A stretch of 64,000 bases of DNA from Gari tellinella (Eukaryota; Mollusca; Bivalvia; Cardiida; Psammobiidae). Under the pieces are notes generated by a model. The model was not told the origin of the DNA and made no database searches. It was given only the letters and a program-made list of their open reading frames with translations. The stretch covers positions 33,662,356 through 33,726,355 of the forward strand of contig OV277870.1 of NCBI GenBank assembly GCA_922989275.2. Direction: 5' to 3'. Below, one piece after another: positions 33,968-44,828 of this stretch (position 1 is the first letter of the stretch; every line of letters begins with the position of its first letter). A program made the translations under genes and the position numbers.

Positions 33968-34291
33968 AGTACAAGTGCCAATTTCTTCACATTAATAAAT
34001 GTTTTCGCATTTCGATAATTAGTGTCCATATCAAATAACTGTTTAAAATGCGGAACGTTCTTTAAGGTCTCTTTTCTTTATTTATATTGATATTACGTCA
34101 ACGTCATGTTACACAAATTTGTACGAACATCGCGCGTCACGTCACTGCAATTTGAGCCTTCTCTGATCACGAGAAGGTGGTACACATAGATAGAGCGTTA
34201 TGCTTTCTAAAACTTCAAATGAACCATTCCGGTTTTCAATGTAGTAAAGTCCAATTATTACTATTGAGGATTTATTAAATGTATTATCAAT

Positions 34292-34480
34292 GTACATTCC
34301 AACTTTGATATCTGGAACTCGCTTAACTCGAAATATCCTACATGAATTTGCCTTACTTGAAGCTCGGTGTAGGTGAACATACCAGTGTTTCAAAGTTAAA
34401 ACGCAGCTTAGCCGCGTTTTATCTTTGAAATACGGGTATGATCGACATAACCGAGTTCGATGTATCGAAGTTCGACTGTA
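34292..34480. repeat. MITE with CAGTCGAAC ends, in duplication copy 2
   Basis: Same element as 33779-33967, moved by exactly 513 bases. Confidence 0.7.
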
Positions 34481-34705
34481 AGTACAAGTGCCAATTTCTT
34501 CACATTAATAAATGTTTTCGCATTTCGATAATTAGTGTCCATATCAAATAACTGTTTAAAATGCGGAACGTTCTTTAAGGTCTCTTTTCTTTATTTATAT
34601 TGATATTACGTCAACGTCATGTTACACAAATTTGTACGAACATCGCGCGTCACGTCACTGCAATTTGAGCCTTCTCTGATCACGAGAAGGTGGTACACAT
34701 AGATA

Positions 34706-34930
34706 GAGCGTTATGCTTTCCAAATCAACGCGTTCATGCTGAAACTAGTATGCCTGTTGCAAAACAGTTCGCGCCAAATCAGACGCCGGGCAACCCATCG
34801 TCTGAATAGGCTCAACTGTTTGCGACTGAAATAAAAATAAATCCCAAAAATTGTTTAAAATAGATGACATTTGCATTGTTTTATTGCAATGCGTGTGAGT
34901 TTCTATACGTTTAAACGGGAAGGTACACTG
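34706..34930 (+). repeat. MITE, CAGTGGAG frame, ends truncated
   Basis: GCGTTATGCTTTCCAAATCA, ACAGTTCGCGCCAAATCAGA, CGCCGGGCAACCCATCGTCT, and CGTTTAAACGGGAAGG near the right. Both terminal CAGTGGAG blocks are lost or altered. Confidence 0.55.
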
Positions 34931-34955
34931 CGTTTGCAATTATCGATTAGAGTTT

Positions 34956-35022
34956 CAAACAAGTTGTATCCTGATCAGACGGCACGTTACGCGGCGCCTG
35001 ACCTGGATCCAAAATGTTTGCA
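34956..35022 (+). repeat. Hairpin core (type A)
   Basis: CAAACAAGTTGTATCCTGAT faces CTGGATCCAAAATGTTTGCA, inner GACGGCACGTTACGCGGCGC. Confidence 0.6.
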
Positions 35023-36222
35023 AAGTCGATTTTATGCGAATATGGCGCTGAAAGGGTTTAACCTGAATTTTACCGTTAAAACGTACTTGAGTTGTGTTTA
35101 AGACCTATCCCCCATTAGATCTAAGTATTGAAGACAAATGGTTACTTTGAGCAAGATTCAAGTTAAGTAGAACATTGCTCTATAAATTTTCTGTTTTATC
35201 TACAACATTGTTTTAGCTACAGGTTGCTTTGCTACATGTACATGTATAGGAAACATTTCTTATGGTGTATATTCAAGACTGTATTAAGTACAACTATTTT
35301 CTCAGTGAACTTAAAGGCGTACAATGCATATCTATTGTGTCAATTGTTAAATGAAATACAGGTATATTCGACTTAAGTGGCTTACTATTAAGCTAATGCA
35401 TATTGTGCTCAACTGTTTAACCCAGAAAAAAAGATATCGTTCGAGCTAACTTACTCGATTTATTGAGGTTCGACTGTAGTAATGATTGGTATACATTTAA
35501 AACCCGCCCTAAACTAAGTTCTAAACAGTTGCCTTTCATGCGAGTTATATAGTACAATAGTTCATATCAGTTCATCAAGATAAGGCACAAGACACGCTTA
35601 AGCAGATAACAGTGGAGGAGACGTTGTTCTTTGACTTTCAAACCGAAACAACTCAAACGCCATTCAGTAAAATGATGGTGTCAGCTCCAGCTCTAGACTG
35701 TTTGCAATGGTACAATGTTTTAGCATAGACAAGTTTATTGGGAGAGCATAGCGCCTTCTCCATTGTATTCGTGCTCTGCTAATTTACCTTAGCGCATTTT
35801 CTCGTAAATATAATAACAGTTGAAATCGATATGCAGCATGTGCTTTATGTTATCGTTGTTAATGAATTTATCAACTATTCAACTACGTCACAAATACAGT
35901 AAAGGAAAATCTTTCTTGTTTAACACGTTCAACCCTAGTGACGAGTTGTTTACCAACAGTGTACCTGTGAAAGTACACATATCCTATGCTGGCCGTGAAT
36001 ACCATGATCAGGAGCCTTCTGACCAGAGTCTTTATTGGCCATTTTGAAGTACACCGTTAAAACAAAAGGTATTTGTAAACAATGGAACGTTGGCTTAATT
36101 CGAAACTTGATTTTATTCATTTAATGTTTCAGGGCTGAACAAGTTAAGCCAAGCTAAACGTACACGTCATGCAATAAAATGGAGAAAAATGAAAAAGCTT
36201 TCATTGAACCTTTTTATCTGAG
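35023..36222. other. No gene; repeat remnants
   Basis: A right half of a CAGTCGAAC-type end at about 35440-35478, a reduced CAGTGGAG-frame MITE at about 35608-35767 (CAGTGGAGGAGACGTTGTTC to CCTTCTCCATTG), and a type B trace at 35955-36040. No coding sequence supported. Confidence 0.45.
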
Positions 36223-36280
36223 CGGCAAAATTGGAGTCTGATCATGTAGCCTGGCGTCTGATCAAGCTCACAACTGTTTG
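36223..36280 (+). repeat. Hairpin core (type A), degenerate
   Basis: CAAAATTGGAGTCTGATCAT faces TGATCAAGCTCACAACTG around GTAGCCTGGCG. Confidence 0.45.
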
Positions 36281-36596
36281 AAAAGGGAATAAGGGATTGA
36301 AAACTTATTACAGAAACATCTCTGTATAATGACCACTAAAAAGAATACGAGTTGGTGGCTTAAATCAAATTTGACGTAAAACAATATCAACGAAACGCAG
36401 AAACCTACTTAAGGGGCGTTCTGGTTTACAGTCATCTTACTTTGACCATTTCAAAGTCAAATTTATATTGATATTTTTACACCCCTTGTACGCCTTATTG
36501 TCATCCGCTTAAATATTGTTATCTGCAATATCGTTTCAAAGTTAGATTTACGAAGTATGAAAGTAAGATTGACGAAATTTCGAAATACTCGGATAA

Positions 36597-37595
36597 TGCT
36601 GCGTTTACACTCAGCCACGATTTAGAAAAAGCGCAGAGCTTCACGATTTATTATCTTTTTCTACGCTATACCACGCTTTCTTACGCTCTATGCATGTCTT
36701 GTTACCTCCTGCAGCGTTTTGTTGCGAACCCAACACAACTCTGATGAGGATCTGCCACGATTTCATCACGTTCTCTCAAGCTCTCTTACGGTAACCAGGA
36801 CACGCTATCACGTTTTATTACGTTCTGTTAAGATCTAACACGATATAACGTTCTGTTAATTTCTCCTGCGATTTATGGCAACGATTTCATAAAGAATGTT
36901 GCGTTTTGAGCGCGATTGGGGTATAAAAAAGGAGGCATAGGCCACCCACTCATTCTCTGGATGCTGATGTCAAACTCTGATTACATTGGGATGACGCATC
37001 TGAAAATATTTGGTGGTAAGCTTAACCTGTCGCTCGTCATTATATTTATTCTATCAAAATGTCAACTTTATGTAATTTTGAGGAAAAGAAGCAGACGACA
37101 ATATTTAGCAGACACATTTCCAGCAGAGAAAGCGCTTGAAGTACGGTTATTGTCTTGTTTAAAGGAAACTTCGGTAAGTGCCGTTGTAAAGAGGGAGTCG
37201 CTGTTGGGAGGGCCATTGTAGGGAGAGAGCACTATATTAAATTAATAAAACATGTACAAACTTAAAGAATCGCATTTCCAAGTTAACAAAGATCCCCTAC
37301 GTTTTGGCTTCACGCTGTGTTGCGTTCTGTTAAGTCTGTTAAGCTCTGTTAAGCTGTACGACGCTCTACTAAGATTCCTAAGTTCTATTACGCTCTCTCA
37401 CGATATAAAAAACCAATCGGCACAATCGTGCCAAAATGTTTGACCGTCAAAAAATCTGCCACGATCCTTGCGATTCTCCCGATTCTTCCACGCTCTCTCA
37501 AGATCACCACGCTTCGTCCCACGGTCCGCCACGCTCACCGCGTTTCCCTCAAATCGTGGGCATCGCAGCTATCATGGCTGAGTGTAAACGCAGCA
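36597..37595. mobile_element. TIR element 1 of a tandem pair (PIF/Harbinger-like flanks)
   Basis: A 999-bp element. The left end TGCTGCGTTTACACTCAGCC is inverted at the right as GGCTGAGTGTAAACGCAGCA. It is preceded by TAA and followed by TTA, the three-base form expected of PIF/Harbinger-type target duplications. The outer thirds are built of a loose repeated word, ACGyTCTnTyACG. A central reading frame (36916-37221) is shared with element 2. Transposase motifs are not recognisable, so it is probably non-autonomous. Confidence 0.75.
36916..37221 (+). pseudogene. Shared short reading frame of TIR element 1, not recognised
   Basis: About 100 codons. The counterpart in element 2 at 38159-38467 keeps the words HPLILWML, NSDYIGMTHLKIF, ILRKRSRRQ, KALE and LSCLKETSVS. 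Differences between them are partly conservative, but a frame change occurs in the middle (GGKLNLSLV against VGSLTFHSY), so the region is probably not under protein selection now. It could be a decayed exon of a transposase or accessory protein; this is inference only. Confidence 0.35.
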
Positions 37596-37624
37596 TTATG
37601 CTGCGTTTACACTCAGCCACGATA

Positions 37625-37816
37625 GTAGACTGGCTCCAGTCCATATAATAGTTAATCCTTATTTCCCTTTTATTCATACTGGGTGTCTGTTCCTAGCCAG
37701 AATCATATGATAAATATGTGCCGACCCTGTGGCAGGAATAAGGCACAATGACAAACCATGAAAAACAGAATACATTATCAAAAATAATATATTTATCAGA
37801 CTAGTAGCTAGTCTAC
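37625..37816. mobile_element. 192-bp insert with 7-bp target duplication
   Basis: CACGATA occurs just before (37618-37624) and just after (37817-37823). The insert begins GTAGACTGGCTCCAGTCC and ends with the near-inverse AGTAGCTAGTCTAC. No open reading frame. The un-interrupted sequence is seen in element 1, which reads CAGCCACGATTTAG. Confidence 0.65.
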
Positions 37817-38158
37817 CACGATAGCTACGATGACCGCGATTTAGAAAAAGCGCAGAGCTTCACGATTTATTATCATTTTCTACGCTATACCACGCTTTCT
37901 TACGCTCTATGAATGTCTTGTTACCTCCTGCAGCGTTTTGTTGCGAACCGAACAAGATTCTGATGAGGATCTGCCACGATTTCATTACGTTCTCTCAAGC
38001 TCTCGTACGGTAACCACGATACGCTATCACGTTTAATCACGTTCTGTTAAGATCTAACACGATATAACGCTCTGTTTTAAAAGCTCTCCTTCGATTTATG
38101 ACAACGATTTCACCAAAAGTGTTGCGTTTTGAGCACGATTGGGGTATAATAAGGAGGC

Positions 38159-38467
38159 ATGGGCCACCCACTCATTCTCTGGATGCTGGTGTCAAACTCT
38201 GATTACATTGGGATGACGCATCTGAAAATATTTGTGGGAAGCTTAACCTTTCACTCGTATTTATATTCATTCTATCAAAATGTCAACTTTTATGTAATTT
38301 TGAGGAAAAGAAGTAGACGACAATTTTTAGCAAACCAAATTGCAGCAGTGAAAGCGCTTGAAATACGGTTTTTGTCTTGTTTAAAGGAAACTTCGGTAAG
38401 TACCGTTGTAAAGAGGGGGTCGCTGTTGGGAGGGCCGTTGTGGGGAGGGAGCACTATATTAACTTAA
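38159..38467 (+). pseudogene. Shared short reading frame of TIR element 2, not recognised
   Basis: Counterpart of 36916-37221; see there for the shared words. The ATG corresponds to an internal ATA in element 1, so the two do not even share a start codon. No database family comes to mind. Confidence 0.35.
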
Positions 38468-38830
38468 TAATGCATGTACAAACTTAAAGATTGGCCTTTC
38501 CAAGTTAACAAAGATCCCCTACGTTTGGGCTTCACGCTGTGATGCGTTCTGTTAAGTTATGTTAAGCTCTGTTAAGCTGTACGACGCTCTACTTAGATTC
38601 CAAAGTTCCATTACGCTCTCTCACGATATAAAAAACCAATCGGCACAATCCTGTCAAAATTTTTGACCGTCAAAATATCATCCACGATCCTTGCGATTCT
38701 CCCGATTCTTCCACGCTCTCTCAAGATCACCACGCTTCGTCCCACGGTCCGCCACGCTCACCGCGATTCCCTGGAATCATGGGCATCGCAGCTATCGTGG
38801 CTGAGTGTAAACGCAGCATAAGTGTTTGGA

Positions 38831-38876
38831 TAACTCGGCGGCTGATCAGAATCCAAATTGTTTGCAAAAGCGTATT
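38831..38876 (+). repeat. Right half of a hairpin core (type A)
   Basis: AACTCGGCGGCTGATCAGAA and TCCAAATTGTTTGC. It directly follows the TAA of TIR element 2; the left half is not present before element 1. Confidence 0.5.
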
Positions 38877-39268
38877 ATTGCGTCATTTATAGTGAAGGGT
38901 TACGAAGCTACTATTCTTAAACGCCGAAAAAAACTCTTACGTAGTAGTCGCAATAGAGAGGTTTTACTGTACGTGTTGAACACAAACTCCACATTGCAGA
39001 CACAAGTATAGTAAGGTTGGAATACGTCTTCATACTGTCGTCTACTTTAACCGTTTTATCGTAATAGCTTTAATTTTATCTTTTGCTGAGGTTTCAGACA
39101 GATTGAGTGAGGAAATATCGATACATTTTCAGACATGCAGGATGCCTGTCAGACTCCAAGAAACTGTGTACTGTTCAATAAAAAATCGTCTATAAGAATG
39201 AATGGGTGAACTGACATAGATCTACATGTATTTAGAAATATACAAATACGCACTGTGCTGTGCAATTT

Positions 39269-39513
39269 ACGGTGGAGAAGACGCTTTTCTTTCCCGTTTA
39301 AATGCATATAACCATACACCTAATAAACTAAAATGTAGTGATTTACAGATTCTAAAATGTATTGACTTTATGTTGCTTATTGTTTGGAGCCTGATCAGAT
39401 GCAGAGTTATAGGTTTTCAACTGGCTCCAAACGGTTTGCAATGGAAATAATGGTTTTAGCATTTATAAACGTCTCAAAAGTTATTTGGAAAGAATAACAA
39501 CTTCCTAAACTGT
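39269..39513 (-). repeat. MITE, CAGTGGAG frame, inverted orientation
   Basis: ACGGTGGAGAAGACGCTTTT and TTTCCCGTTTAAATGC at the left, GGAAAGAATAACAACTTCC at the right. Core at 39381-39440 (TGTTTGGAGCCTGATCAGAT facing CTGGCTCCAAACGGTTTGC) with a damaged inner stem. Confidence 0.65.
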
Positions 39514-39749
39514 GTAAACAGAATCATTATGTTAATTTTTTAACTGGTTATCATGCCTCGGCCTTTATTTCAAAACAGTTTTGATCCAGAGCAGATATCG
39601 CGTTACTGTTTGACACTTTCATCGTCAACTTTTTCGGGGGATTTCTACCCCTTCACCGTTTCATTGTCGGCTGCTTCAATATTGTTGTCTGCAATACCGC
39701 TTAAAGTTACATTTAATGCAGTATGACTGAATAAATTTCAGAACGATTA

Positions 39750-39790
39750 TCAAACAGTTTGGATCCTGACCAGACGCCGCGTTTGCAAAC
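39750..39790 (+). repeat. Left half of a hairpin core (type A)
   Basis: CAAACAGTTTGGATCCTGAC and CAGACGCCGCG are followed by GTTTGCAAACGCGCG instead of the right arm. Confidence 0.5.
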
Positions 39791-39909
39791 GCGCGTTTAA
39801 ACGTCTTTGTGAGCGAACAGGGTTAAACAATCTAATACTGTGAACAAATTATCATGACTTCTTTTGCGGGCGACAATTTCAAAGCAGACGGTATTTAAGC
39901 GGAAGAAGA

Positions 39910-40127
39910 GTTTAAACTCTTCACTGTCATGACGTCATCAGCTTTAATCAGTTGTCGTCTGCTTTTATTTCTCAAATATAAATAGTAGATATTTTGACAT
40001 ACGAAATTTAGAAATGAGTGTAAAACAGTTTTGATCTTGATCAGACGTCGTGTTACGTGGCGTGTGATGAGGACTCAAACTGTTTCCAAATGACACAATA
40101 CTCGGGGTAAGGTAGGGAAGGGGTTAA
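39910..40127 (-). repeat. Hairpin element, TTAACC frame (type A), inverted
   Basis: Read on the minus strand it starts TTAACCCCTTCCCTACCTTA, has the core at 40022-40087, and ends ATGACGTCATGACAGTGAAG. This matches element 1-205 almost piece by piece. Confidence 0.75.
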
Positions 40128-40314
40128 TGTAGTGCTTCAATTGTTTTCCATGTTAGAGTAAGGGTTGACAAGTGTGAAATTGGTTCTGCAGCCGACATAG
40201 TGCCCTATGCCAAGTTAGTTAAAACAAAATTGAAAAAACCTTTATTACAAAACAGTCACACATCGAAAGCGTTTTAAATTAAAATAACCGTATTTTTCGA
40301 ATGAGGTATGGGTG

Positions 40315-40414
40315 AGTGTTTGTGTGTGTGAATGTGTGTGTTGGGATGGGGCGTGCGTGTGTAAGTACGTGCGTGCGTGCGTGCGTGTTTGTGTGCGTGT
40401 GTGTGTGTGTGTGT
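40315..40414 (+). repeat. GT/GTGC microsatellite
   Basis: Interrupted runs of GT and GTGC. Apparent minus-strand reading frames rich in His and Thr across it come from the repeat. Confidence 0.85.
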
Positions 40415-41084
40415 TGGAGGAGGGGATTTCCCGTTTAAATGGAACAAAACCCAATCGCATTGGCAGTAGAACCTAGAGCATAACACGCGATTGAAAAAAG
40501 TGACGATAGTGTTAAACATTTGAACTACAAATAGTTTGTAGACTTATTAAAGACCGAGTTAAGTCTTCTCCACTGTATGTACTGCATGATTAAAGATTTG
40601 CCTGAATACGGAGTATACATGTAGTAAAGGAAATAGTATCTTCTACATGTATTTGTTAAGATAATTCTTTTTTTTTTAGGTCGGGGATTCGCCATCCTCA
40701 ACATACCGTACAGCTTAGATGAGTTGTATATTATATCGTGTACAGTGGTTTATAAAGTATTAAAGTTTTTTCTATATATGACATATATGACACTAAACAA
40801 AACAAACATATACAGACAATGACAAGGAATGAGAATCTGTATAGCCACTGCCCCTCATATAATCATATTTTTTTATTATTTTATTTATATATTATGGGTA
40901 TAATTAAGGGTGGTTGAAATATGAAAGTAGTTACGTTGCACTCCACTTCACTTTCAGCCCTTTTTCATATTAAATGTATTCTTATTATTGAACAGATTAT
41001 GGGACAGTGGATCAGAATTCTGTAAAAGTTATTGTTATTTGATTACCACCAAAGAAGAAGACTATATATTTTTCCTGTTAACCC

Positions 41085-41165
41085 TTTCCTTCATATAAGC
41101 GCCTTTTAGTGCATTTAATTAATGCCTGCACTGAAGAAAATAGTTACAGTTTATACATTAATGAA
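41085..41165 (+). repeat. Left part of a type D hairpin element
   Basis: GTTAACCCTTTCCTTCATAT and AAGCGCCTTTTAGTG, then GAAGAAAATAGTTAC, match the left part of 58984-59234. The sequence then diverges. Confidence 0.5.
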
Positions 41166-41230
41166 CACGTTTGTTAAGATAAATACCTTCCACACACAGT
41201 TAATCTTCCACCAGAATAGTTGTCAACATA

Positions 41231-41418
41231 CAGTGGAGAAGACATTATTCTTTCCAAATACACGCGTTTCTGCAAATATTTAGTGTTTCCATTAACAGTT
41301 TTGGAGCCAGATCAGACGCCGGATAAGCCATTTACCTTAATCAATCTCGAGAAACGTTTATTTTTTACATGTTATTGCAATACGTTTGCGTTTGTTTTGC
41401 GTTTAAACGGGAACATAA
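41231..41418 (+). repeat. MITE, CAGTGGAG frame, right end lost
   Basis: CAGTGGAGAAGACATTATTC at the left, half core ACAGTTTTGGAGCCAGATC AGACGCCGG, and GTTTAAACGGGAACAT at the right, after which the terminal block is missing. Confidence 0.65.
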
Positions 41419-41884
41419 TTTATCATCGACAGACGCCCAGGCAGGTGAAGGGATGCTTAATTGGTAAACTCGCTAGGGTTTCAATAGAAAGAAAGACCTT
41501 GAGGTGATTCTATTAACCCATATGCTAAATGCGAAGCTAACATTTGATAACATTTTGGGTTTAGGATCAGTTGCTACGACTGGCCTAGACCAAAACTATT
41601 GGTTTCTCACAAGATAACCTTTGCTTCAGTCAAAAAGAGATTCAAGCAAACTAACTATTGGTTCTACTAGCATGCGGTATATAGCAGCAGACAGCAACTC
41701 AGCATTATTAAGGTTATTAACAGTCAGTCAGTAGGGTTACGGAAAAATGTTAGACATGTTTTGTTTACATTTTCTTCCAGAGACTAACCTGGAAATAGGT
41801 AAGTTCATGGGTTTTAGTAGGAGAGGATGCGTTAAAATATCTCATTAATCAATTACCCAATAAAGACGCCTTGTTACGCCTATA

Positions 41885-42072
41885 ATGTCCTCCTCCACTA
41901 AAGATAATATTTCCAAATTTATACAGCCATGGCTATTTATCACAAGAATGTTTTTTTATATTCTAGCAGATGATAGCTTAAAACATGCTGAAAGTTCAGC
42001 ATGATTTCAACCTGCTTTAAGTAGTCATCCATCTTAAAAACTATAAATAGGCTATGGGGTAATGGGTTAAAT
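41885..42072 (+). repeat. Type D hairpin element, left end lost
   Basis: Hairpin GCTTAAAACATGCTGAAAGT facing ATTTCAACCTGCTTTAAG, then AGGCTATGGGGTAATGGGTT, matching the right part of 58984-59234. Confidence 0.55.
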
Positions 42073-42101
42073 GTATGTTTGCAGAAACAACGATGCATAT
42101 A

Positions 42102-42169
42102 GCAAACAATTTGGAGCTAGATATGACGTTGAGAAATTCAAAGTCTGATTAGGTTCCAAAAACTATTTT
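42102..42169 (+). repeat. Hairpin core (type A), degenerate
   Basis: GCAAACAATTTGGAGCTAGA and AAGTCTGATTAGGTTCC with a poor inner stem. Confidence 0.45.
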
Positions 42170-42255
42170 TCGCTCGGATTGAATTAATCGTATACACTTT
42201 AAAAATACCTTTTCTACACTGGTCCTTTCCTAATGAATTCGTTATGCTGCACATA

Positions 42256-42314
42256 GCAAACAGTTTGATCAGATGTAGGAACACCTGTCATATGATTATA
42301 TTCCAAACTGTTTG
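42256..42314 (+). repeat. Hairpin core (type A), degenerate
   Basis: GCAAACAGTTTGATCAGATG faces CATATGATTATATTCCAAAC and TGTTTGCC. Confidence 0.45.
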
Positions 42315-43204
42315 CCTACGTGCAATGTACAAGTAATTGCGAAATATATGGTCATTGATTTCATTTTACAAGATGTTTCAAAAAGTTTTTAAGAAGATGA
42401 ATCAATTACATAATGTAATCAACAGTATAGTAACTGTTGATGTTATAAAATTTTGAAAGAATGATAAAGAAAAACAACTATCATGTTATGTTCAATATAT
42501 TTTTTATCTCTGTTTAATGGCAATCGAACAAAATTTGCATTAATCCCTTCACTAACATTCCCTGAAATCTTTGGTATTTAAATATAGTTTGGGTCGAATT
42601 CAGGTACTCAGTTACTTCAACTTACTTGACGTCTAATAAGGATCCAAACGGTACGATGTTCCTCCTGCAGTTTTTTGAGTATTTTACAAAATCATCGACC
42701 AACAACACATTGGTTAAGATTGCCAATATCAGAACGACTTGTGGATGCCAGGAAAGGCCAATAAATCTGACTCACCCTTTAAATTCCAATCCCTTTCTCT
42801 GGAATTATTTTGGTAAGAATATCATATTTACATGAAATACCTTATTTTACTTATTTCAAGGATAATGAATATGCACATGCCTTATTTTATATCATATATT
42901 CATGTCTAGAATCAGTTTTGCCTGATGATTTCCTGGTATTATAGCATTTAAACATGACACTGAGTCATTATAGTCCTTTCAGGTTATGTTTTAGCTAAAA
43001 GCAGACTATATGATATTGAAGTTGATATAAATAACATATATTAATATTTAAGTACTTCCTGTTATTTACTTTGTAAATAGTGTTTTTTTTGTTCAGAATT
43101 TTAATTTAGTTTTCGATATCCTACATGTATCATACATTAAGGAAATATACAGCGTTCTTTTCCAAAAATGTGTTTTTTCTTTAACAACTAAATGTATGTC
43201 TATT
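42315..43204. other. No gene seen
   Basis: AT-rich sequence without a recognised repeat family or coding sequence. Confidence 0.4.
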
Positions 43205-43270
43205 GTAAACAATATCTGCCACACCAGACGCCGAGTTACTCGATGTCTGATCTGACTCTAAACTGTCTGC
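43205..43270 (+). repeat. Hairpin core (type A)
   Basis: GTAAACAATATCTGCCACAC, CAGACGCCGAGTTACTCGAT and GTCTGATCTGACTCTAAAC. The inner stem is intact except for one pair. Confidence 0.55.
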
Positions 43271-43376
43271 CACTTGTATATTACAATAAGTCAATACTTA
43301 CGAAACCTGTCATTTTCTACCTTTCATTTCGTTTCGTTTACTTTGAATGCTAAAGGACTATGTCTTTCCCTATGTA

Positions 43377-43598
43377 TAATGGAAACGACGTTATTAGTTC
43401 CCGTTTGACCGAAACGAAACGCAATAAAATAAAATAAAATAAAATATAGCAACTGGCAATCGATTGAAAATGTCAACGGTAGGTTATAATCTGAATGGCA
43501 AACAGTTTGGAGCCTGATTAGAGGCCGGATTCTCCCAAACTGTTTGCAATAAAAAAAGTGTTTCACCGTACATGGCTTTATTGGGAAACAATAGCATC
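43377..43598 (-). repeat. MITE, CAGTGGAG frame, inverted, hairpin shortened
   Basis: Left AATGGAAACGACGTTATTAG and CCCGTTTGACCGAAACG, right ATTGGGAAACAATAGCATCTC. Core at 43498-43550 keeps the outer arms (GCAAACAGTTTGGAGCCTGA, CCCAAACTGTTTGC) but has lost most of the right inner arm. An AAAAT microsatellite lies at about 43421-43445. Confidence 0.55.
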
Positions 43599-44029
43599 TC
43601 ATAATTTGTAACGAAAACAACAAACCTTAAGTGTGTTTGTTTTGGGAACAGTCCTAATGGTATAACATGTAACCCATTCATTGTCAGCTCTTGGTTCAAT
43701 ATTGAAAACTGTTTGAGCTGAGTCTGAGTGTGTTCTCAAGCATTTAATTAGTCAGATTTGAGCATAGCTATCAAAAACTTGAGAACTACTTTAGACTCAC
43801 AACGTCCTAGACTGAGCAAGTCTAATTTTGAACTTAAAGATAACATACATATGAGAATATTAATTATCGGCATTTCTGTTGGCACCCGTTCTTTGTTTTC
43901 GAAACACATTGGTATACGAATATTGGTACTCCACAAAATGTTAATTGGAATTTAGCCATTCTTTCACGAAACAATAGAAAAAGCAAACATAGTGTCGTAT
44001 TACTTCTACTAGACAATAAGAGACTATAC

Positions 44030-44155
44030 AGATGGGGAAAACGTTATTCTTTCCCAATACCTGCGTTAATGCTAAAACTAGTATGTCTATAACAACCAGT
44101 TTAAAACCAGACCAGTTGCCGGGTAGCCCGGAGTCTGATCTGGTCTCAACTTAAG
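44030..44155 (+). repeat. MITE, CAGTGGAG frame, left half
   Basis: CAGATGGGGAAAACGTTATT, CCCAATACCTGCGTTAATGC and a core with inner stem GCCGGGTAGCCCGG at about 44095-44153. The right half is missing. Confidence 0.55.
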
Positions 44156-44225
44156 AAAATACAAGTAGTTCAAATTAATTGTCATGGATATGCTTTTTGA
44201 GAAATATATTATATAGCCTTGCAGA

Positions 44226-44345
44226 TGATTGCTTAAAGCAGGGTGAAAGCAAAAGCAGAATACGCCTGAATACTCATTCTCCTTTACTTTTAATCTGACT
44301 ATCGGATAACCGGTTAATCGTTCTCTGATCTGCCTCCGAACTATT
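44226..44345 (+). repeat. Type D hairpin remnant beside type A traces
   Basis: GATTGCTTAAAGCAGGGTGA and AAAGCAGAATACGCC give the left arm of type D. A shortened right arm and then CTGATCTGCCTCCGAACT, a type A trace, follow. Confidence 0.4.
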
Positions 44346-44495
44346 TGCAATTGATATAACTGTTTTAGCATGGTACCCTAATTCACTTTTTCTAAAGATT
44401 TATAGTTTTAGAATCAAATGTGTTAAGCGGGGGCCAAACAGAAGACTGTTTGATAGTCTAACATAGCACGTGACCTGAACCAATTAACCCTCACA

Positions 44496-44709
44496 CACCC
44501 TGTCGACTTATAAGGCAGCTCTTTTAGAGATACTACGATTAAGATGCGAGGCCATTTCCGGGCGTTGATAGAGGCCACAAAAAACATGGCAGAAAAGTGA
44601 GTCAAGTGTAGATTTTGCTTCAAAACAGTAGTTTTCTGCTGTTTTTCTAGAAATCGGGGAATGTAGTTCCACGTAAAAATGTCCAGTTGATGAATAAGTC
44701 GACAGGGTG
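44496..44709. repeat. 214-bp element with perfect 16-bp terminal inverted repeats
   Basis: CACCCTGTCGACTTAT at 44496-44511 is exactly inverted at 44694-44709. The interior is single-copy in this window, and no clear target duplication is seen. A minus-strand reading frame over 44423-44845 crosses this element and a hairpin and is not taken as a gene. Confidence 0.6.
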
Positions 44710-44737
44710 CATGTGCCTCAGTAACGCGTATATGCGT

Positions 44738-44828
44738 CATTTGTAAAGTGTATACCTGTGAAGAGTACACTTGTCCTAAACAAATTTCTATAGAAGCCGT
44801 CTGATCAGGATCTACACTGTTTGTTAAT
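44738..44828 (-). repeat. Type B hairpin, half, with tail
   Basis: GTGTATACCTGTGAAGAGTA and CACTTGTCCTA lie left of CCGTCTGATCAGGATCTACA and CTGTTTG, so the tail is on the opposite side compared with 30554 and the copy is inverted. Confidence 0.5.

Larger units (their letters stand above)
33691..34716 (+). repeat. Exact-looking 513-bp tandem duplication
   Basis: Copy 1 is 33691-34203, copy 2 is 34204-34716. I found no difference between them on reading. The junction has CTTTC on both sides (TTCTTTCTAAAAC and ATGCTTTCTAAAAC), so slippage at a short repeat is plausible. Each copy contains one CAGTCGAAC-type MITE. The end of the unit (GAGCGTTATGCTTTCC) is the start of a CAGTGGAG-frame MITE that continues past copy 2 only. 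Confidence 0.85.
37599..38818. mobile_element. TIR element 2 of the pair, carrying a nested insert
   Basis: Starts TGCTGCGTTTACACTCAGCC and ends GGCTGAGTGTAAACGCAGCA, followed by TAA at 38819-38821. Only TTA separates it from element 1. From about 37836 it runs parallel to element 1 (GCGATTTAGAAAAAGCGCAG onward) with scattered differences. Its left part is interrupted by a 192-bp insert at 37625-37816. Confidence 0.75.
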
